A DNA stretch of 64,000 nt from Caballeronia sp. SBC1 (GCF_011493005.1 NZ_CP049158.1:310001-374000); one strand, 5' to 3'; counted from the stretch's first letter, positions 34,103-43,510 are shown. A program made the numbers and translations. The notes: generated by a model from the letters alone, not told the origin.

Positions 34103-35275
34103 TCATGCATCGGGGCCGATGTCGGCGTCAGCGCGCACGCCGCGATATGCCGCCGGCCGCACCCCCGTCCACTTCCTGAATGCGCGATGAAATGCGCTGG
34201 GTTCCGCGAACCCGAGCGCATGCGCGATCTCCGCGAGGGTCTGCGTCGTGTCGGCAAGCCGTGCGATGGCGAGATCGCGCCGCAGCGCATCGCGGATCGA
34301 CTGATAGGTCGCGCCCTCTTGTTTCAGGCGGCGTCTTAGTGTGGCTTCGGCCATGTTCAGCGCCGCCGCGATCTCTTCACTATCAGGCCAGTCGACGGGC
34401 GGCGCCTGCCGCAACTTGCGGCGAATCCGCGCGGCGAGCGAATCGGGGTTGCGATATTTAACGATGAAATTGGCCGGCGCCTCGCGCAGGAAAACCTTCA
34501 GCGTAGCGGCGGTCTGAACGACCGGCAACGAGACGCAGTCCGGCGCGAGATCGACATACGACGCGGGTTGGTCGAAGAACATTGCATCGCAGAACATCAG
34601 CCGGTATTCGTCGCTTGCCGCCGGTTCCGGGCAGCGCAGATGCGCGGCCAGCACCGGGATGCGACGCCCAACCAGCCAGCACAACAGACCATAGATCATG
34701 ATGAACGCGGTTGCGTAAGCGAACATTGGGCGGGGTGAGGGGCTTTCAGTACCGGTGTCGACGAGACGAATTCTTACCCGCGTGGGATTGGTGTCGATCT
34801 CGCATCGCAGGTCGTCCAGCACGAGCCGCAGGAAGCCGGCGATGCGGGTCAGCGCCTGGCCGCCGTCGCGGGAACCCAGCGCAGCATGCGAAAGCAGCGC
34901 GAAGCTGCCACGGCGCATCGGATGACTGTCCTGGCCGAAGAATTCATCGTCGAGCGCATCTGCGACGGCGCTCCATAAGCGGCCGTATTGCGCGGCCGAT
35001 ACACGGGCGAGCGGTGCCGCGAGCGTGGCGGGGTTGATGCCCGCTCGCTCGAGTAACGCAGCGCGTGCCACGCCTCGACGCTCGGCGCACCGCAGCGCTT
35101 CTTCGACGAAATCCCCCGCGATGGTCCCGCGTTCGTTGCCTCGGCCGCGTGGTGTCCTGAGACCGGGCGGAGCCACAGTCACGGCCGGCCGGGGCCGCTG
35201 ATCACGCGGGCTTTTCGGTGTTGGGGTAGTCACTAGGTGGCGCATTCGCTCAGGAAGCTTGATCGTTTCAGGCAT
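34103..35275 (-). CDS. AraC-family regulator with arabinose-binding-like domain
   Basis: A 390-residue regulator. The N-terminal half (about 60-250) matches the arabinose-binding-like sensor domain (AGINPATLAAPLARVSAAQYGRLW...MRRGSFALLSHAALGS). The C-terminal AraC double helix-turn-helix (about 290-380) includes EIAAALNMAEATLRRRLKQEGATYQ and EIAHALGFAEPSAFHRAFRKWTGVRPAAYR. Regulators of this class often control fatty-acid or lipid genes, and an acyl-CoA dehydrogenase starts 130 bases away on the opposite strand, a likely target. The first 45 residues are low-complexity and the true start may be internal. Confidence 0.87.
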   Translation of the reverse strand: MPETIKLPERMRHLVTTPTPKSPRDQRPRPAVTVAPPGLRTPRGRGNERGTIAGDFVEEALRCAERRGVARAALLERAGINPATLAAPLARVSAAQYGRLWSAVADALDDEFFGQDSHPMRRGSFALLSHAALGSRDGGQALTRIAGFLRLVLDDLRCEIDTNPTRVRIRLVDTGTESPSPRPMFAYATAFIMIYGLLCWLVGRRIPVLAAHLRCPEPAASDEYRLMFCDAMFFDQPASYVDLAPDCVSLPVVQTAATLKVFLREAPANFIVKYRNPDSLAARIRRKLRQAPPVDWPDSEEIAAALNMAEATLRRRLKQEGATYQSIRDALRRDLAIARLADTTQTLAEIAHALGFAEPSAFHRAFRKWTGVRPAAYRGVRADADIGPDA

Positions 35276-35405
35276 CGGCAGACGGATGCCTCGCGCCTAG
35301 AATCTGGCGTGAGGCTATTTACACTATTTGCCATCCGCTTCGCCGCTTAAGCGCAGCAGTGTAAGCCCAGCGCGTTTCCCCGTATTTCACACGAGCCAGA
35401 CCATC

Positions 35406-36542
35406 ATGATCGACAGCTTCCTGACCGATGACCAACGCATGATCCGTGACGCCGCGCGCGATTTCGCCACCGAAGTGCTGGCGCCGCACGCGGGTCAATG
35501 GGACCGCGATGCCGCCTTGCCGGACGAAGTCGTGCGGCAACTCGGCGAACTCGGCTTGCTTGGCATGATCGTGCCCGCGGAATGGGGCGGTACGTTCAGT
35601 GACTATGTGGCGTATGCGTTGGCTATCGAAGAAATCGCGGCGGGCTGTGCCTCGTGTTCCACGCTCATGGCTGTGCACAATTCCGTCGGATGCGGACCCA
35701 TTCTCGCGTTCGGCACTGAAGCGCAAAAGGCTGAATATTTGCCGAAACTGGCCACGGGCGAGATGATCGGCGCGTTTGCCCTGACTGAGCCGCAAGCTGG
35801 ATCGGAGGCTAATAATCTGAAGACGCGCGCTATTGAACGCGACGGCCAGTGGGTGCTTTCCGGCGCGAAGCAGTTCACGACCAACGGCGCGCGTGCGGGC
35901 ATGGCGATTGTGTTCGCCGTTACTGATCCGGAGCTTGGGAAGAAGGGCTTGTCGGCGTTCATCGTACCGACGAATACGCCGGGCTTCAACGTTGGGCGCC
36001 CCGAGCACAAGATGGGCATCCGCGCTTCCGATACCTGCCCAATTTCACTCGACGACTGCGCGATTCCGGCCGGCAATCTGCTGGGCGCGCGCGGCGAAGG
36101 ATTGAAGATCGCGCTGGCTAATCTGGAGGGGGGGCGGATTGGTATCGCGGCGCAGGCGGTGGGCATTGCACGCGCGGCATTCGACGCGGCGCGCGCCTAT
36201 TCGCATGAGCGTGTGCAGTTCGGCAAACCGATCAAGGATCATCAGTCGGTAGCCAACCTTCTCGCCGATATGCAGACCAGCCTGAACGCCGCGCGTCTGC
36301 TCGTGTTGCATGCCGCGCGCATGCGCACCGAAGGCTTGCCGTGCCTGAGCGAAGCGTCGCAGGCGAAGCTGTTTGCGTCGGAGATGGCGGAGCGGGTCTG
36401 CTCGCAGGCCATTCAGATTCACGGCGGTTATGGTTATCTGGAAGACTATCCGGTCGAGCGTCATTATCGTGATGCTCGCATCACGCAGATCTACGAAGGC
36501 ACGAGCGAAGTGCAGCGCATGGTGATCGCACGGCAGCTGTAG
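35406..36542 (+). CDS. Acyl-CoA dehydrogenase
   Basis: A 378-residue flavoprotein of the acyl-CoA dehydrogenase family, which makes the trans-2-enoyl-CoA and passes electrons to ETF. Landmarks: [19 protein letters not shown] near residue 120 (FAD/substrate region), [27 protein letters not shown] near 228, and the family C-terminus [32 protein letters not shown] with the catalytic Glu in YEGTSE. The frame is open from a TTG at 35328, but the ATG at 35406 starts the known fold. Divergent from the AraC regulator. A strong terminator follows. Confidence 0.93.
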   Translation: MIDSFLTDDQRMIRDAARDFATEVLAPHAGQWDRDAALPDEVVRQLGELGLLGMIVPAEWGGTFSDYVAYALAIEEIAAGCASCSTLMAVHNSVGCGPILAFGTEAQKAEYLPKLATGEMIGAFALTEPQAGSEANNLKTRAIERDGQWVLSGAKQFTTNGARAGMAIVFAVTDPELGKKGLSAFIVPTNTPGFNVGRPEHKMGIRASDTCPISLDDCAIPAGNLLGARGEGLKIALANLEGGRIGIAAQAVGIARAAFDAARAYSHERVQFGKPIKDHQSVANLLADMQTSLNAARLLVLHAARMRTEGLPCLSEASQAKLFASEMAERVCSQAIQIHGGYGYLEDYPVERHYRDARITQIYEGTSEVQRMVIARQL

Positions 36543-36611
36543 GGCGCACGGGGGGCGGGTGACGTCATGCTGAAACAACGCTGATCAACGTCTTCGGTTC
36601 AAGTGGTCTAG

Positions 36612-36653
36612 AAGCGGCGAAGCCTTGCATAAAGGCATCGCCGCTTTTTTTTT
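36612..36653 (+). terminator. Strong terminator after the acyl-CoA dehydrogenase
   Basis: AAGCGGCGA (36612-36620) pairs with TCGCCGCTT (36638-36646), with an inner GCCTT/AAGGC stem, followed by a nine-base T-run to 36653. Confidence 0.93.
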
Positions 36654-37016
36654 GGCTCCCGGATACGCTCACTTTAAGCTCCCGCGAAGGCTCACCTTGA
36701 TCCGAGCTCACGCTCCCGAATTGCCGCACCGCTGGCATCCCGCAGGTTCTCACCGGTCGTCGGCATCGCAATCTCGTAAATTTGATGATCAATCGTTAAG
36801 TCAAAATTTAATAGGGATAACTATTTATTTGAGAGTTTCCCCTGCTGGTTTCTTCAGACCAGCCACCTCGGGAGAACTGCGTTCGAGCGGTTGATCGCTA
36901 TCGCATTGCGCGCGTCCAATGTCGAATTGGGGTTGGAAGAAGCGGTCAGAGCACATTTCTAGGTGTATACCCCAGACCTCTTGCGTCAATGTTATCGAGA
37001 TACCGATAATGTTGTC
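36654..37016. other. Leader region of the IclR gene and operon
   Basis: About 360 bases without a gene, AT-rich at 36775-36840. It separates the terminator from the IclR regulator and should carry the operon promoter and IclR site, but no clear palindrome was found. Confidence 0.4.
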
Positions 37017-37760
37017 ATGGATGTGAAAACTGCAATGCGCGTCTTTGACGTGATCAACCTGTTTGCCGAAGTCCGGCAACCGATGATCTACAGCGAGATT
37101 GCGCGTCGAACCGAAATCCCTTTGTCGAGTTGTCATGCGCTTTTGCAGACGATGGTGGCCAAGGGTTATCTCTATGCGCCGGGCGTAAAAGCGGGTTATT
37201 ACCCGACGCAGCGCTTGTTGCATGTCGCACGCGACATTTGCAGCGAGGACCCGCTAACGCTGCTGTTCCAGCCGTTGCTGACCGCGTTGCGCGACGCGAC
37301 GGGCGAAACGGCCGCGCTCGCGACGCTCGCAGGCAATCGGGTGGTCTATCTGGACGTCATGGAATCGCGCCAGAAGATTCGCTACAGCGATGAACCCGGC
37401 GGTTTCATGTACGTCCATGCCAGCGCAGCAGGCAAGGCGCTGCTAGGTGCGTTGCCGGTGGATGCACGACGGCGCCTGCTCGACAGTTGCGAGCCGCTGA
37501 GTGCATCGACGGACGGGTCGGTGATCGATCGCGCGGCGCTCGAGGTGGAAGTGGAGCAGGGCGTGACGCTTGGCTGGCATCGTTCGACCGGAGAGAACGT
37601 CGAGGACGTTGCAGGCCTTGCGAAGGGGTTCTCGATTCACGGCGAAGCGTTCGCGCTCGTTATAGGCGGCCCGAAGGCGCGCTTGCTGAAGAACCAGGAG
37701 CACGCCGTCGCGGCGCTCCTCGATATTTTCGACCGGATACCGCAGACGCTGATCGGCTAG
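37017..37760 (+). CDS. IclR-family transcriptional regulator
   Basis: A 247-residue IclR protein. The winged helix is residues about 5-65 (AMRVFDVINLFAEVRQPMIYSEIARRTEIPLSSCHALLQTMVAKGYLY). The effector domain (about 80-245) has the family AGNRVVYLDVMESRQKIRY and HASAAGKALLGALP. The first ORF codon is a GTG at 36963, but the ATG at 37017 suits the domain. It is the first gene on the strand before a catabolic operon, 57 bases from the cyclase, so it most likely regulates those genes and itself. Confidence 0.88.
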   Translation: MDVKTAMRVFDVINLFAEVRQPMIYSEIARRTEIPLSSCHALLQTMVAKGYLYAPGVKAGYYPTQRLLHVARDICSEDPLTLLFQPLLTALRDATGETAALATLAGNRVVYLDVMESRQKIRYSDEPGGFMYVHASAAGKALLGALPVDARRRLLDSCEPLSASTDGSVIDRAALEVEVEQGVTLGWHRSTGENVEDVAGLAKGFSIHGEAFALVIGGPKARLLKNQEHAVAALLDIFDRIPQTLIG

Positions 37761-37817
37761 CGGCAGTGGTGATTTTGGTCACGTCGACGGCTCAATACGT
37801 CGCGCAAGGAGACGAGC

Positions 37818-38876
37818 ATGCAGGATCAGAGGCGCTGGAAGAACCGGCCCGACGGTTCGACCTGGGGTGATTTCGGTCCCGACGATCAACTCGGACGACC
37901 GAACCTGATCACCACGGAACAAGTGCTGAAAGGCGCGCGCGAGATTCGGGCTGGCCTGAGTTTCTGCCTGTCCCTGCCGCTGGATTATCCGGGCGACAGC
38001 AAGCTGAATGTGCGTCGCCATCCACCGGTTTTGCGGCCCACTACGAAGGATGGTCTGCCCTACGTGAACTTTCCATTCGCGCGCATGGAGGAGCAGGCGA
38101 CCGACGTGGTTAGCGACGATCAAGTCCTGATGAGCCTGCAATATTCCACCCAATGGGACTCGCTTGCACACGTGGGCGCGCTCTTCGACGCCGACGGCGA
38201 CGGCGTGGCGGAAAGCGTTTACTACAACGGTTACAAGGCGAACACGGACGTAGTCGGGCCAATGGACTACCGTCGCGCCGACGCGTTTGCGCCGCATGCA
38301 TGCGGAAACGAACATAGCCACGCAGAAGCGCTCGGTATTGAAAATCTCGCGGTGAAGGGCATGCAGGGACGCGGCGTTCTTGTCGATCTCGTGGCGCACT
38401 ACGGGCGCGAGCATCGAACCGTAGGTTATGACGACCTGATGTTCGCGATTGACGCGGACAAGGTACAGATCGATCGCGGCGACATGCTGCTGCTGCGCAC
38501 CGGGTTCGCTGAACTGGTTCTGGAGATGAATCGTCATCCCGATGAAGCCGTGCTCAACAGCCAGTGCTGCGCACTTGACGGCCGCGACCAGCGGCTGTTG
38601 CAGTGGCTGACCGATTCGGGCATTGCCGCGCTGGTGGCGGACAACTACGCGGTCGAACGTTATCCGGCGCGTCCGGGCGAAGGTCACTACCCGCTGATGC
38701 CGCTCCATCATCATTGTTTGTTCAAGCTCGGCTTACCGCTCGGCGAGCTCTGGTATCTACGCGATCTCGCGGCATGGTTGCGCGCCAACGCTCGCTCGCA
38801 CTTCATGCTCACGGCGCCGCCGCTTCGTCTGCCGGGCGCAATGGGTTCGCCCGTGACGCCGATCGCAACCGTCTGA
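37818..38876 (+). CDS. Cyclase-family (kynurenine formamidase-like) metal hydrolase
   Basis: A 352-residue protein of the putative cyclase family, whose members hydrolyse amide or lactone bonds with a metal centre. Visible: QWDSLAHVGALFDADGDGVAESVYYNGY near residues 112-139 (in place of the classical HxGTHxDxPxH), GVLVDLVAHYG near 191, GDMLLLRTGF near 225 and a C-terminal YPLMPLHHHCLFKLGLPLGELWYL. This is the long subfamily, not the 210-residue KynB. It starts with AAGGAG 7 bases before the ATG and is followed 18 bases later by an SDR. It may open a lactone or ring of the operon substrate. Confidence 0.82.
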   Translation: MQDQRRWKNRPDGSTWGDFGPDDQLGRPNLITTEQVLKGAREIRAGLSFCLSLPLDYPGDSKLNVRRHPPVLRPTTKDGLPYVNFPFARMEEQATDVVSDDQVLMSLQYSTQWDSLAHVGALFDADGDGVAESVYYNGYKANTDVVGPMDYRRADAFAPHACGNEHSHAEALGIENLAVKGMQGRGVLVDLVAHYGREHRTVGYDDLMFAIDADKVQIDRGDMLLLRTGFAELVLEMNRHPDEAVLNSQCCALDGRDQRLLQWLTDSGIAALVADNYAVERYPARPGEGHYPLMPLHHHCLFKLGLPLGELWYLRDLAAWLRANARSHFMLTAPPLRLPGAMGSPVTPIATV

Positions 38877-38894
38877 TTTCACAAAGTACACGAC

Positions 38895-39596
38895 ATGACA
38901 CGAGAACGAGTTTTGATTACCGGCGGTGCGGCCGGAATCGGTGCGGCCTGTGCCGAGCGTTGTGAAGCGGACGGCTTCGAAGCCGTGGTGATTGACCGGG
39001 TGGGTAGCGGTTTTATCGCCGATCTTTCGGATACCGAAGCAACGGCAAGAGCGCTCGAAAAAGCGCTCACAGGTGGCCCGATTACGCGGTTGATCAACAA
39101 CGTCGGTGTGGTCGTGCCGGCCGGCGCAGGCGAGCAAAGTCTCGAAGAACTTGAGCTCGCATGGTCGCTGAACGTGCGTTGCGCGATGCAGTGCATGCAG
39201 GCGCTGTTGCCGGGCATGCAGGCCGCGGGCTTCGGCCGTATTGTGAACATGTCTTCGCGCGCGGCGCTGGGCAAGGAACTACGTACTGCGTACTCGGCGA
39301 CCAAGGCCGCGTTGATCGGCATGACACGTGTATGGGCGCTTGAACTTGGCCGGCTTGGCATCACGGCGAACGCGATTGGCCCCGGCCCGATCCGCACTGA
39401 ACTCTTCGATCGCGCGAACCCGCCGGACAGTCCGCGTACGCGCGCGATTGTGGAGAGTGTGCCAGTAAAACGCGTGGGCACGCCGGACGATATCGCACAT
39501 GCAGTGTCCTATTTTCTCGATGCCCGCAGCGGTTTCGTCACCGGCCAGGTGCTCTATGTCTGTGGCGGGATGACAGTCGGCGTGGCGGGAGTCTGA
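38895..39596 (+). CDS. Short-chain dehydrogenase/reductase
   Basis: A 233-residue classical SDR. Cofactor motif TGGAAGIG at residues 8-15, NNVGV near 75, and the YxxxK pair in YSATKAALIGMTRVWALELG near 134-153. The residue after the Rossmann beta2 is Asp-rich, suggesting NAD(H). Length is normal. It lies 18 bases after the cyclase and overlaps closely with the hydroxyacyl dehydrogenase start (one base after its stop). Together these three form a tightly packed core. Confidence 0.9.
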   Translation: MTRERVLITGGAAGIGAACAERCEADGFEAVVIDRVGSGFIADLSDTEATARALEKALTGGPITRLINNVGVVVPAGAGEQSLEELELAWSLNVRCAMQCMQALLPGMQAAGFGRIVNMSSRAALGKELRTAYSATKAALIGMTRVWALELGRLGITANAIGPGPIRTELFDRANPPDSPRTRAIVESVPVKRVGTPDDIAHAVSYFLDARSGFVTGQVLYVCGGMTVGVAGV

Positions 39597-39597
39597 C

Positions 39598-40557
39598 ATG
39601 AGTACGGCCGAAATCCAGCGTGTGGCTATCGTGGGGGCGGGGAGTATTGGCGTCGCGTTCGCCGTGGTGTTCGCACGCGCGGGATGGCCCGTGCGCCTGT
39701 TTGATCCCGATATGTCGCGCCGTGACGCTGCACCGGGAGAGATCAGGCAGCGCTTGCATGAACTGGCGCGCTTCGGCTTGCTCGACGAAGCCCCTGACAC
39801 CGTGGCGGCGCGGGTCCAGATGGCGGCGTCCATAGAAGCAGCGGTTGCCGACGCGGATCTCGTACAGGAGTGCGCACCCGAGCGGGTGGACGTCAAGCGT
39901 GCGCTGTTCGCGCAACTTGATGCCGCCGCGCCTGCAAAGGCGATTTTCACCAGCGCTTCATCGGCTTTGACGGCATCAAGCTTTGCTGGCGACTTGGCTG
40001 GAAGGCATCGTTGCCTGATTGCGCATCCGGGCAATCCACCGTACTTGATTCCCGTGATCGAGATTGTGCCCGCGCCTTTTACCGCGCCTGACGTCACGAA
40101 ACGCACGCTGCAGCTTTTCCGCGATGCTGGCCTGCAACCCGTACTGGTATCGAAAGAAGTGGAGGGGTTCGTCTTCAACCGATTGCAGGGCGCGGTGCTG
40201 CGCGAAGCGTATTGCCTGGTGCGCGACGGCGTTGCGACCGTCGAGGACATAGACACAGTCATGCGTGACGGCCTCGGTTTGCGGTGGTCCGTGATCGGGC
40301 CGTTCGAAACGGTGGATCTGAATACGCGCGGTGGCATCAGCTCGCACGCGCAGAAGATGGGCCCTGCATACGAACGGATGGGTGCGCAACGCGGCCAGCA
40401 CGATCCCTGGACACCGGAGCTGGTCGAGAGGGTGGCCGCGGCAAGGCGCGCGGCGGTGCCGCTTGAACAATGGGACGAACGTGTGGCATGGCGCGACCGC
40501 GCATTGATGGCGCTGGCACGCCACCGGCGGTTGGCGGCTTCAGGAACAGATTCCTGA
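39598..40557 (+). CDS. 3-hydroxyacyl-CoA dehydrogenase-like, lambda-crystallin/carnitine-dehydrogenase type
   Basis: A 319-residue NAD-dependent dehydrogenase. N-terminal Rossmann domain with VAIVGAGSIGVAFAVVFARAG at residues 8-28. The family catalytic segment is AHPGNPPYLIPVIEIVPAPFT near 141-161, and the C-terminal helical domain includes EGFVFNRLQGAVLREAYCLV near 188-207 and LGLRWSVIGPFET. HPxNP with this spacing marks the lambda-crystallin / L-gulonate / L-carnitine dehydrogenase group, which use free hydroxy acids instead of CoA esters. The ATG overlaps no gene but follows the SDR stop by one base. Confidence 0.9.
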   Translation: MSTAEIQRVAIVGAGSIGVAFAVVFARAGWPVRLFDPDMSRRDAAPGEIRQRLHELARFGLLDEAPDTVAARVQMAASIEAAVADADLVQECAPERVDVKRALFAQLDAAAPAKAIFTSASSALTASSFAGDLAGRHRCLIAHPGNPPYLIPVIEIVPAPFTAPDVTKRTLQLFRDAGLQPVLVSKEVEGFVFNRLQGAVLREAYCLVRDGVATVEDIDTVMRDGLGLRWSVIGPFETVDLNTRGGISSHAQKMGPAYERMGAQRGQHDPWTPELVERVAAARRAAVPLEQWDERVAWRDRALMALARHRRLAASGTDS

Positions 40558-40637
40558 GGGAAGACCGGTCGATCGGTTTCCGCAGCATAAATGATAAAAC
40601 ATTTCGCTTAACTAAATAATACTCAAGAGACATTGCA

Positions 40638-41972
40638 ATGCAGAAAATAACAGGATTCTTCACCGAACTGATGCGCAAGTATTTGCCCGATCCGTTCGTA
40701 TTTGCCATTGGGCTGACCCTTCTCACCATGATCCTTGCCGTATTGGTGCAGGGCCAGGGCATAGTGGCGCTGACAACAAGCTGGGGAAAGGGCTTCTGGA
40801 CGCTGCTCGCATTCACCACGCAAATGGCCGTGATCCTCGCGATGGGTTACGTGCTTGCGACCGCGCCGCTGACCGAGCGATTCCTCGATCGCATTGTCAT
40901 GCGAGTGCACGATCCGCGCATGGCGATCATTGTTGCAACGCTGGTGGGCGGCATCGGCAGTTATCTCAACTGGGGCTTCGGGCTCGTGATCGGCGGCATT
41001 GTCGCGCGCAAGCTGGCGCTCAGTGTGAAGGGTGTGCATTACCCGTTGATCATTGCGTCGGCCTATAGCGGTTTCACGCTTTACGGTCTCGGTTTGTCGG
41101 CGAGCATTCCTGTGCTTATCTCAACCAAGGGCCATCCCATGGAAGCGCAGATGGGCGTGATTCCGCTCTCGGAAACCATCTTCTCGCCGACCATGCTCGT
41201 GACCAGCCTGGTCGTACTGATCACGTTGCCCTTGCTCAACGCGTGGCTGCATCCGAAGCCGGGCCAGCCGGTGACCGAGATCGACCGTACGCTTGAGGAG
41301 CGCACGCGAGCAGCTCAAGCGGCTGTTCCCGCCGACGTCGGCGACGAACACACGTTCGCCAGCCGCCTGAACAACAGCCGGCTGTTGAGCGGCTTGATTG
41401 GATTGACCGGCGTGGTCTACGTGGTGCTGTATTTCCACGGCGGCGGCACGATGGACCTGAATCTGATCAACTTCATCATCCTGTTTCTTGGGATTATCTT
41501 GCTGGGTACGCCGATCCGTTACGTGGAGAAACTCAACGAAGGCATTCGTACAATCAGCGGCATCATCCTGCAATATCCGTTTTACGCCGGCATTATGGCA
41601 ATCATGGCGTCGTCGGGACTGGTCAATACGTTTTCCGAGTTCTTCGTCAAGATCGCGACGCCGCATACGTTGCCGTTCTGGGGTCTCATCAGTTCGTTCT
41701 TCATCAATTTCTTCGCGCCCTCAGGCGGCGGTCACTGGGTCATCCAAGGACCGTTCATGATCGAGGCGGCGAAGGCGATTGGTGCGTCCGTCGGTCATAC
41801 AGCCACCGCCGTGATGCTCGGAAACGCCTGGAACGACTTGATCCAGCCGTTCTGGATCTTGCCGGCGCTCGCGTTGTCGAAGCTCAAGCTGAAGGACATT
41901 ATGGGCTATACCGTCATCATGATGTTCTGGATCGGAATTGTTTATACCGTCGCAATTCTTGCATGGGGCTAG
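40638..41972 (+). CDS. atoE: Short-chain fatty acid transporter, AtoE family
   Basis: A 444-residue inner-membrane transporter with about 12 hydrophobic segments that matches E. coli AtoE along its length: KYLPDPFVFAIGLTLLTMIL at the start, YLNWGFGLVIGGIVARKLAL, GITLQYPFYAGI-like (ILQYPFYAGIMAIMASSG), and FFAPSGGGHWVIQGPFMIEAA. It should import a short-chain carboxylate. It is 80 bases downstream of the dehydrogenase; a second promoter there is possible because that gap is AT-rich. Its presence means the operon substrate is probably a small organic acid. Confidence 0.9.
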   Translation: MQKITGFFTELMRKYLPDPFVFAIGLTLLTMILAVLVQGQGIVALTTSWGKGFWTLLAFTTQMAVILAMGYVLATAPLTERFLDRIVMRVHDPRMAIIVATLVGGIGSYLNWGFGLVIGGIVARKLALSVKGVHYPLIIASAYSGFTLYGLGLSASIPVLISTKGHPMEAQMGVIPLSETIFSPTMLVTSLVVLITLPLLNAWLHPKPGQPVTEIDRTLEERTRAAQAAVPADVGDEHTFASRLNNSRLLSGLIGLTGVVYVVLYFHGGGTMDLNLINFIILFLGIILLGTPIRYVEKLNEGIRTISGIILQYPFYAGIMAIMASSGLVNTFSEFFVKIATPHTLPFWGLISSFFINFFAPSGGGHWVIQGPFMIEAAKAIGASVGHTATAVMLGNAWNDLIQPFWILPALALSKLKLKDIMGYTVIMMFWIGIVYTVAILAWG

Positions 41973-42002
41973 GCGGTTCAATTATCTTCCGGAGGTTCGA
42001 TC

Positions 42003-42287
42003 ATGTTGTTCCTGGTTCATATGGTGGTGCAGATTCCTTTCGACGCCGACAGCGAGCTCATCAATAGCCTGAAGGCTGACGAGAAAGCGCTCTCGCAAAA
42101 ACTGCAGCAGGAAGGGAAGTGGCGTCACTTGTGGCGCGTGGCGGGGCAGTACGCGAACTACAGCGTCCTCGATGTCGAGTCCAACGACGAGCTGCATACG
42201 TTGCTCAGCTCGCTGCCGCTCTTTCCTTACATGGCGATTCAGGTCACGCCGCTTGCGCAGCATCCGTCTGCTATCGCGCAGAACTGA
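42003..42287 (+). CDS. Muconolactone-isomerase-like small protein
   Basis: A 94-residue protein of the muconolactone delta-isomerase family (ferredoxin-like alpha/beta fold, usually oligomeric). LFLVHMVVQIPFDADSELINSLKADEKALSQKLQQEGKW is the family N-terminus, with the YANYSVLDVESNDELHTLLSSLPLFPYM C-terminal half. Whether it isomerises a lactone is inference from family alone. CCGGAGG lies 7 bases before the ATG. It is 30 bases behind AtoE and 21 bases ahead of a YciI-like gene. Confidence 0.85.
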   Translation: MLFLVHMVVQIPFDADSELINSLKADEKALSQKLQQEGKWRHLWRVAGQYANYSVLDVESNDELHTLLSSLPLFPYMAIQVTPLAQHPSAIAQN

Positions 42288-42307
42288 GTTCTGGTTATAG
42301 GAGTGTC

Positions 42308-42604
42308 ATGGCGTTCATTATCGAAACGTGGGACAAGCCAGGTTACGCCCCACTGCGTATTCAGGAGCGCGACGTTCATTTGGCTTATCTCGAAGCAAAC
42401 AAGGCACTGTTGCTTGCGTGCGGCGCGAAACTCCAGGACGACGGCAGCAACGCGGGTGGCGGCTTGTATGTGGTCGACCTCGACACGCGCGAGGAAGCCG
42501 AACGTTTCATTGCGGAGGACCCGTTCGCGCTTGCCGGTTTATTCGAGCGCGTGACGATTACACGCTGGCGTAAGGCATATGTAGACGGCAACGGTTATCT
42601 GTAG
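42308..42604 (+). CDS. YciI-family small protein
   Basis: A 98-residue protein of the YciI/YCII family, a dimeric ferredoxin-like fold related to muconolactone isomerase. Motifs: RIQERDVHLAYLEANKALLLACGAKL near residues 17-42 (His in the active-site-like position) and AERFIAEDPFALAGLFERVTITRW near 65-88. Some relatives are dehalogenases or lyases; most have no known activity. The ATG at 42308 has TAGGAGTGTC in front. Two small ferredoxin-like proteins in a row suggest ring or lactone chemistry. Confidence 0.85.
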   Translation: MAFIIETWDKPGYAPLRIQERDVHLAYLEANKALLLACGAKLQDDGSNAGGGLYVVDLDTREEAERFIAEDPFALAGLFERVTITRWRKAYVDGNGYL

Positions 42605-42922
42605 ACCGTGCCGCATTGCTTTCATGTGGCGCGTCATTGTTCGACCCAGTAAGCGACGTGACGCTCGGCAAGCAACGCAGTTCTTTCGATATCGCTTTTA
42701 TGAGCCGGCTTTCTGCGCGTGTTCCCTGCGCCGAAGCTCATCTCTCCTCGCTTAGCAACCATTACGCCCCGGCGACCGATCTTCCGAGGGGGCGCTACGC
42801 GCGCGCAAACCGGTGGCGTACACGGCAAGAAAACGCACTTTCCGATACCCTGCAGTATTCGTAGGTAACGACTATCTCACTACGCTGAGTCCGTTCACCC
42901 TTGCTTCAAGGAGCACGAAGCC
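42605..42922. other. 318-base gap within the operon strand
   Basis: No gene or terminator is visible between the YciI and DUF427 genes. The DUF427 gene may have its own promoter here. A pyrimidine-rich stretch lies near 42740-42770. Nothing else was seen. Confidence 0.35.
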
Positions 42923-43306
42923 ATGCAGACCAAAACAGCCAGGATTCCCGGGCCTGATCATCCCATCACGATCGAGCCCAACCCCGCGCGCATCACTATC
43001 TCCATGGGCGGCCAGGTCATTGCAGACACGCGCGAGGCGCTGACCTTGCGTGAAGCGTCGTACCCGGCGGTTCAGTACATTCCGCGCAAGGACGTCGACA
43101 TGTCGCTGTTGCAGCGCACCGACCACGCGACCTATTGCCCGTACAAAGGGGACTGCTCGTACTACAGCATCCCGCTGGGCGGTGAACGTTCCGTGAATGC
43201 GGTATGGACCTATGAAGACACCTATCCGGCGGTCGCACAGATCAAGGATCATCTGGCTTTCTATACGGATCGCGTAGACAAGTTCGACGTGAAGCCGGCA
43301 GGCTGA
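42923..43306 (+). CDS. DUF427 protein
   Basis: A 127-residue DUF427 protein. The core is ITIEPNPARITISMGGQVIADTREALTLREASYPAVQYIPRKDVDMSLL and a conserved THCPYKGDCSYYSI-type motif (ATYCPYKGDCSYYSI near residues 70-84). The family has a beta-rich fold of unknown function. It is a stand-alone protein here (some relatives are fused). AAGGAG lies 9 bases before the ATG. It is the last gene on this strand before a monooxygenase 204 bases on. Confidence 0.85.
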   Translation: MQTKTARIPGPDHPITIEPNPARITISMGGQVIADTREALTLREASYPAVQYIPRKDVDMSLLQRTDHATYCPYKGDCSYYSIPLGGERSVNAVWTYEDTYPAVAQIKDHLAFYTDRVDKFDVKPAG

Positions 43307-43510
43307 CAGCGGTATGTGGCGTCGCCAGCAAAGTCGTATACATCGGCGACGCCACGCGTTTCCCAAAGACGAACGACTCACCAAGCCGTTCTTGCATCGA
43401 TAGCCGTTTGTGCACGCTTTCGTCATTCGACGTATTTTATCGATGACGCTGCGAGCGCAGCGGTTGCCTTGTCGTTAAGGCATTCCTATCAACGCTGGAA
43501 CGGAAATCCC

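Noticed and set aside
37779..38714. A 311-residue leftward frame opposite the cyclase gene
   Set aside because: Shadow of the cyclase; no motif, and the plus strand protein has clear family sequence.
39279..40337. A 352-residue leftward frame opposite the hydroxyacyl dehydrogenase
   Set aside because: Ser/Arg/Thr-rich shadow of two real genes on the plus strand.
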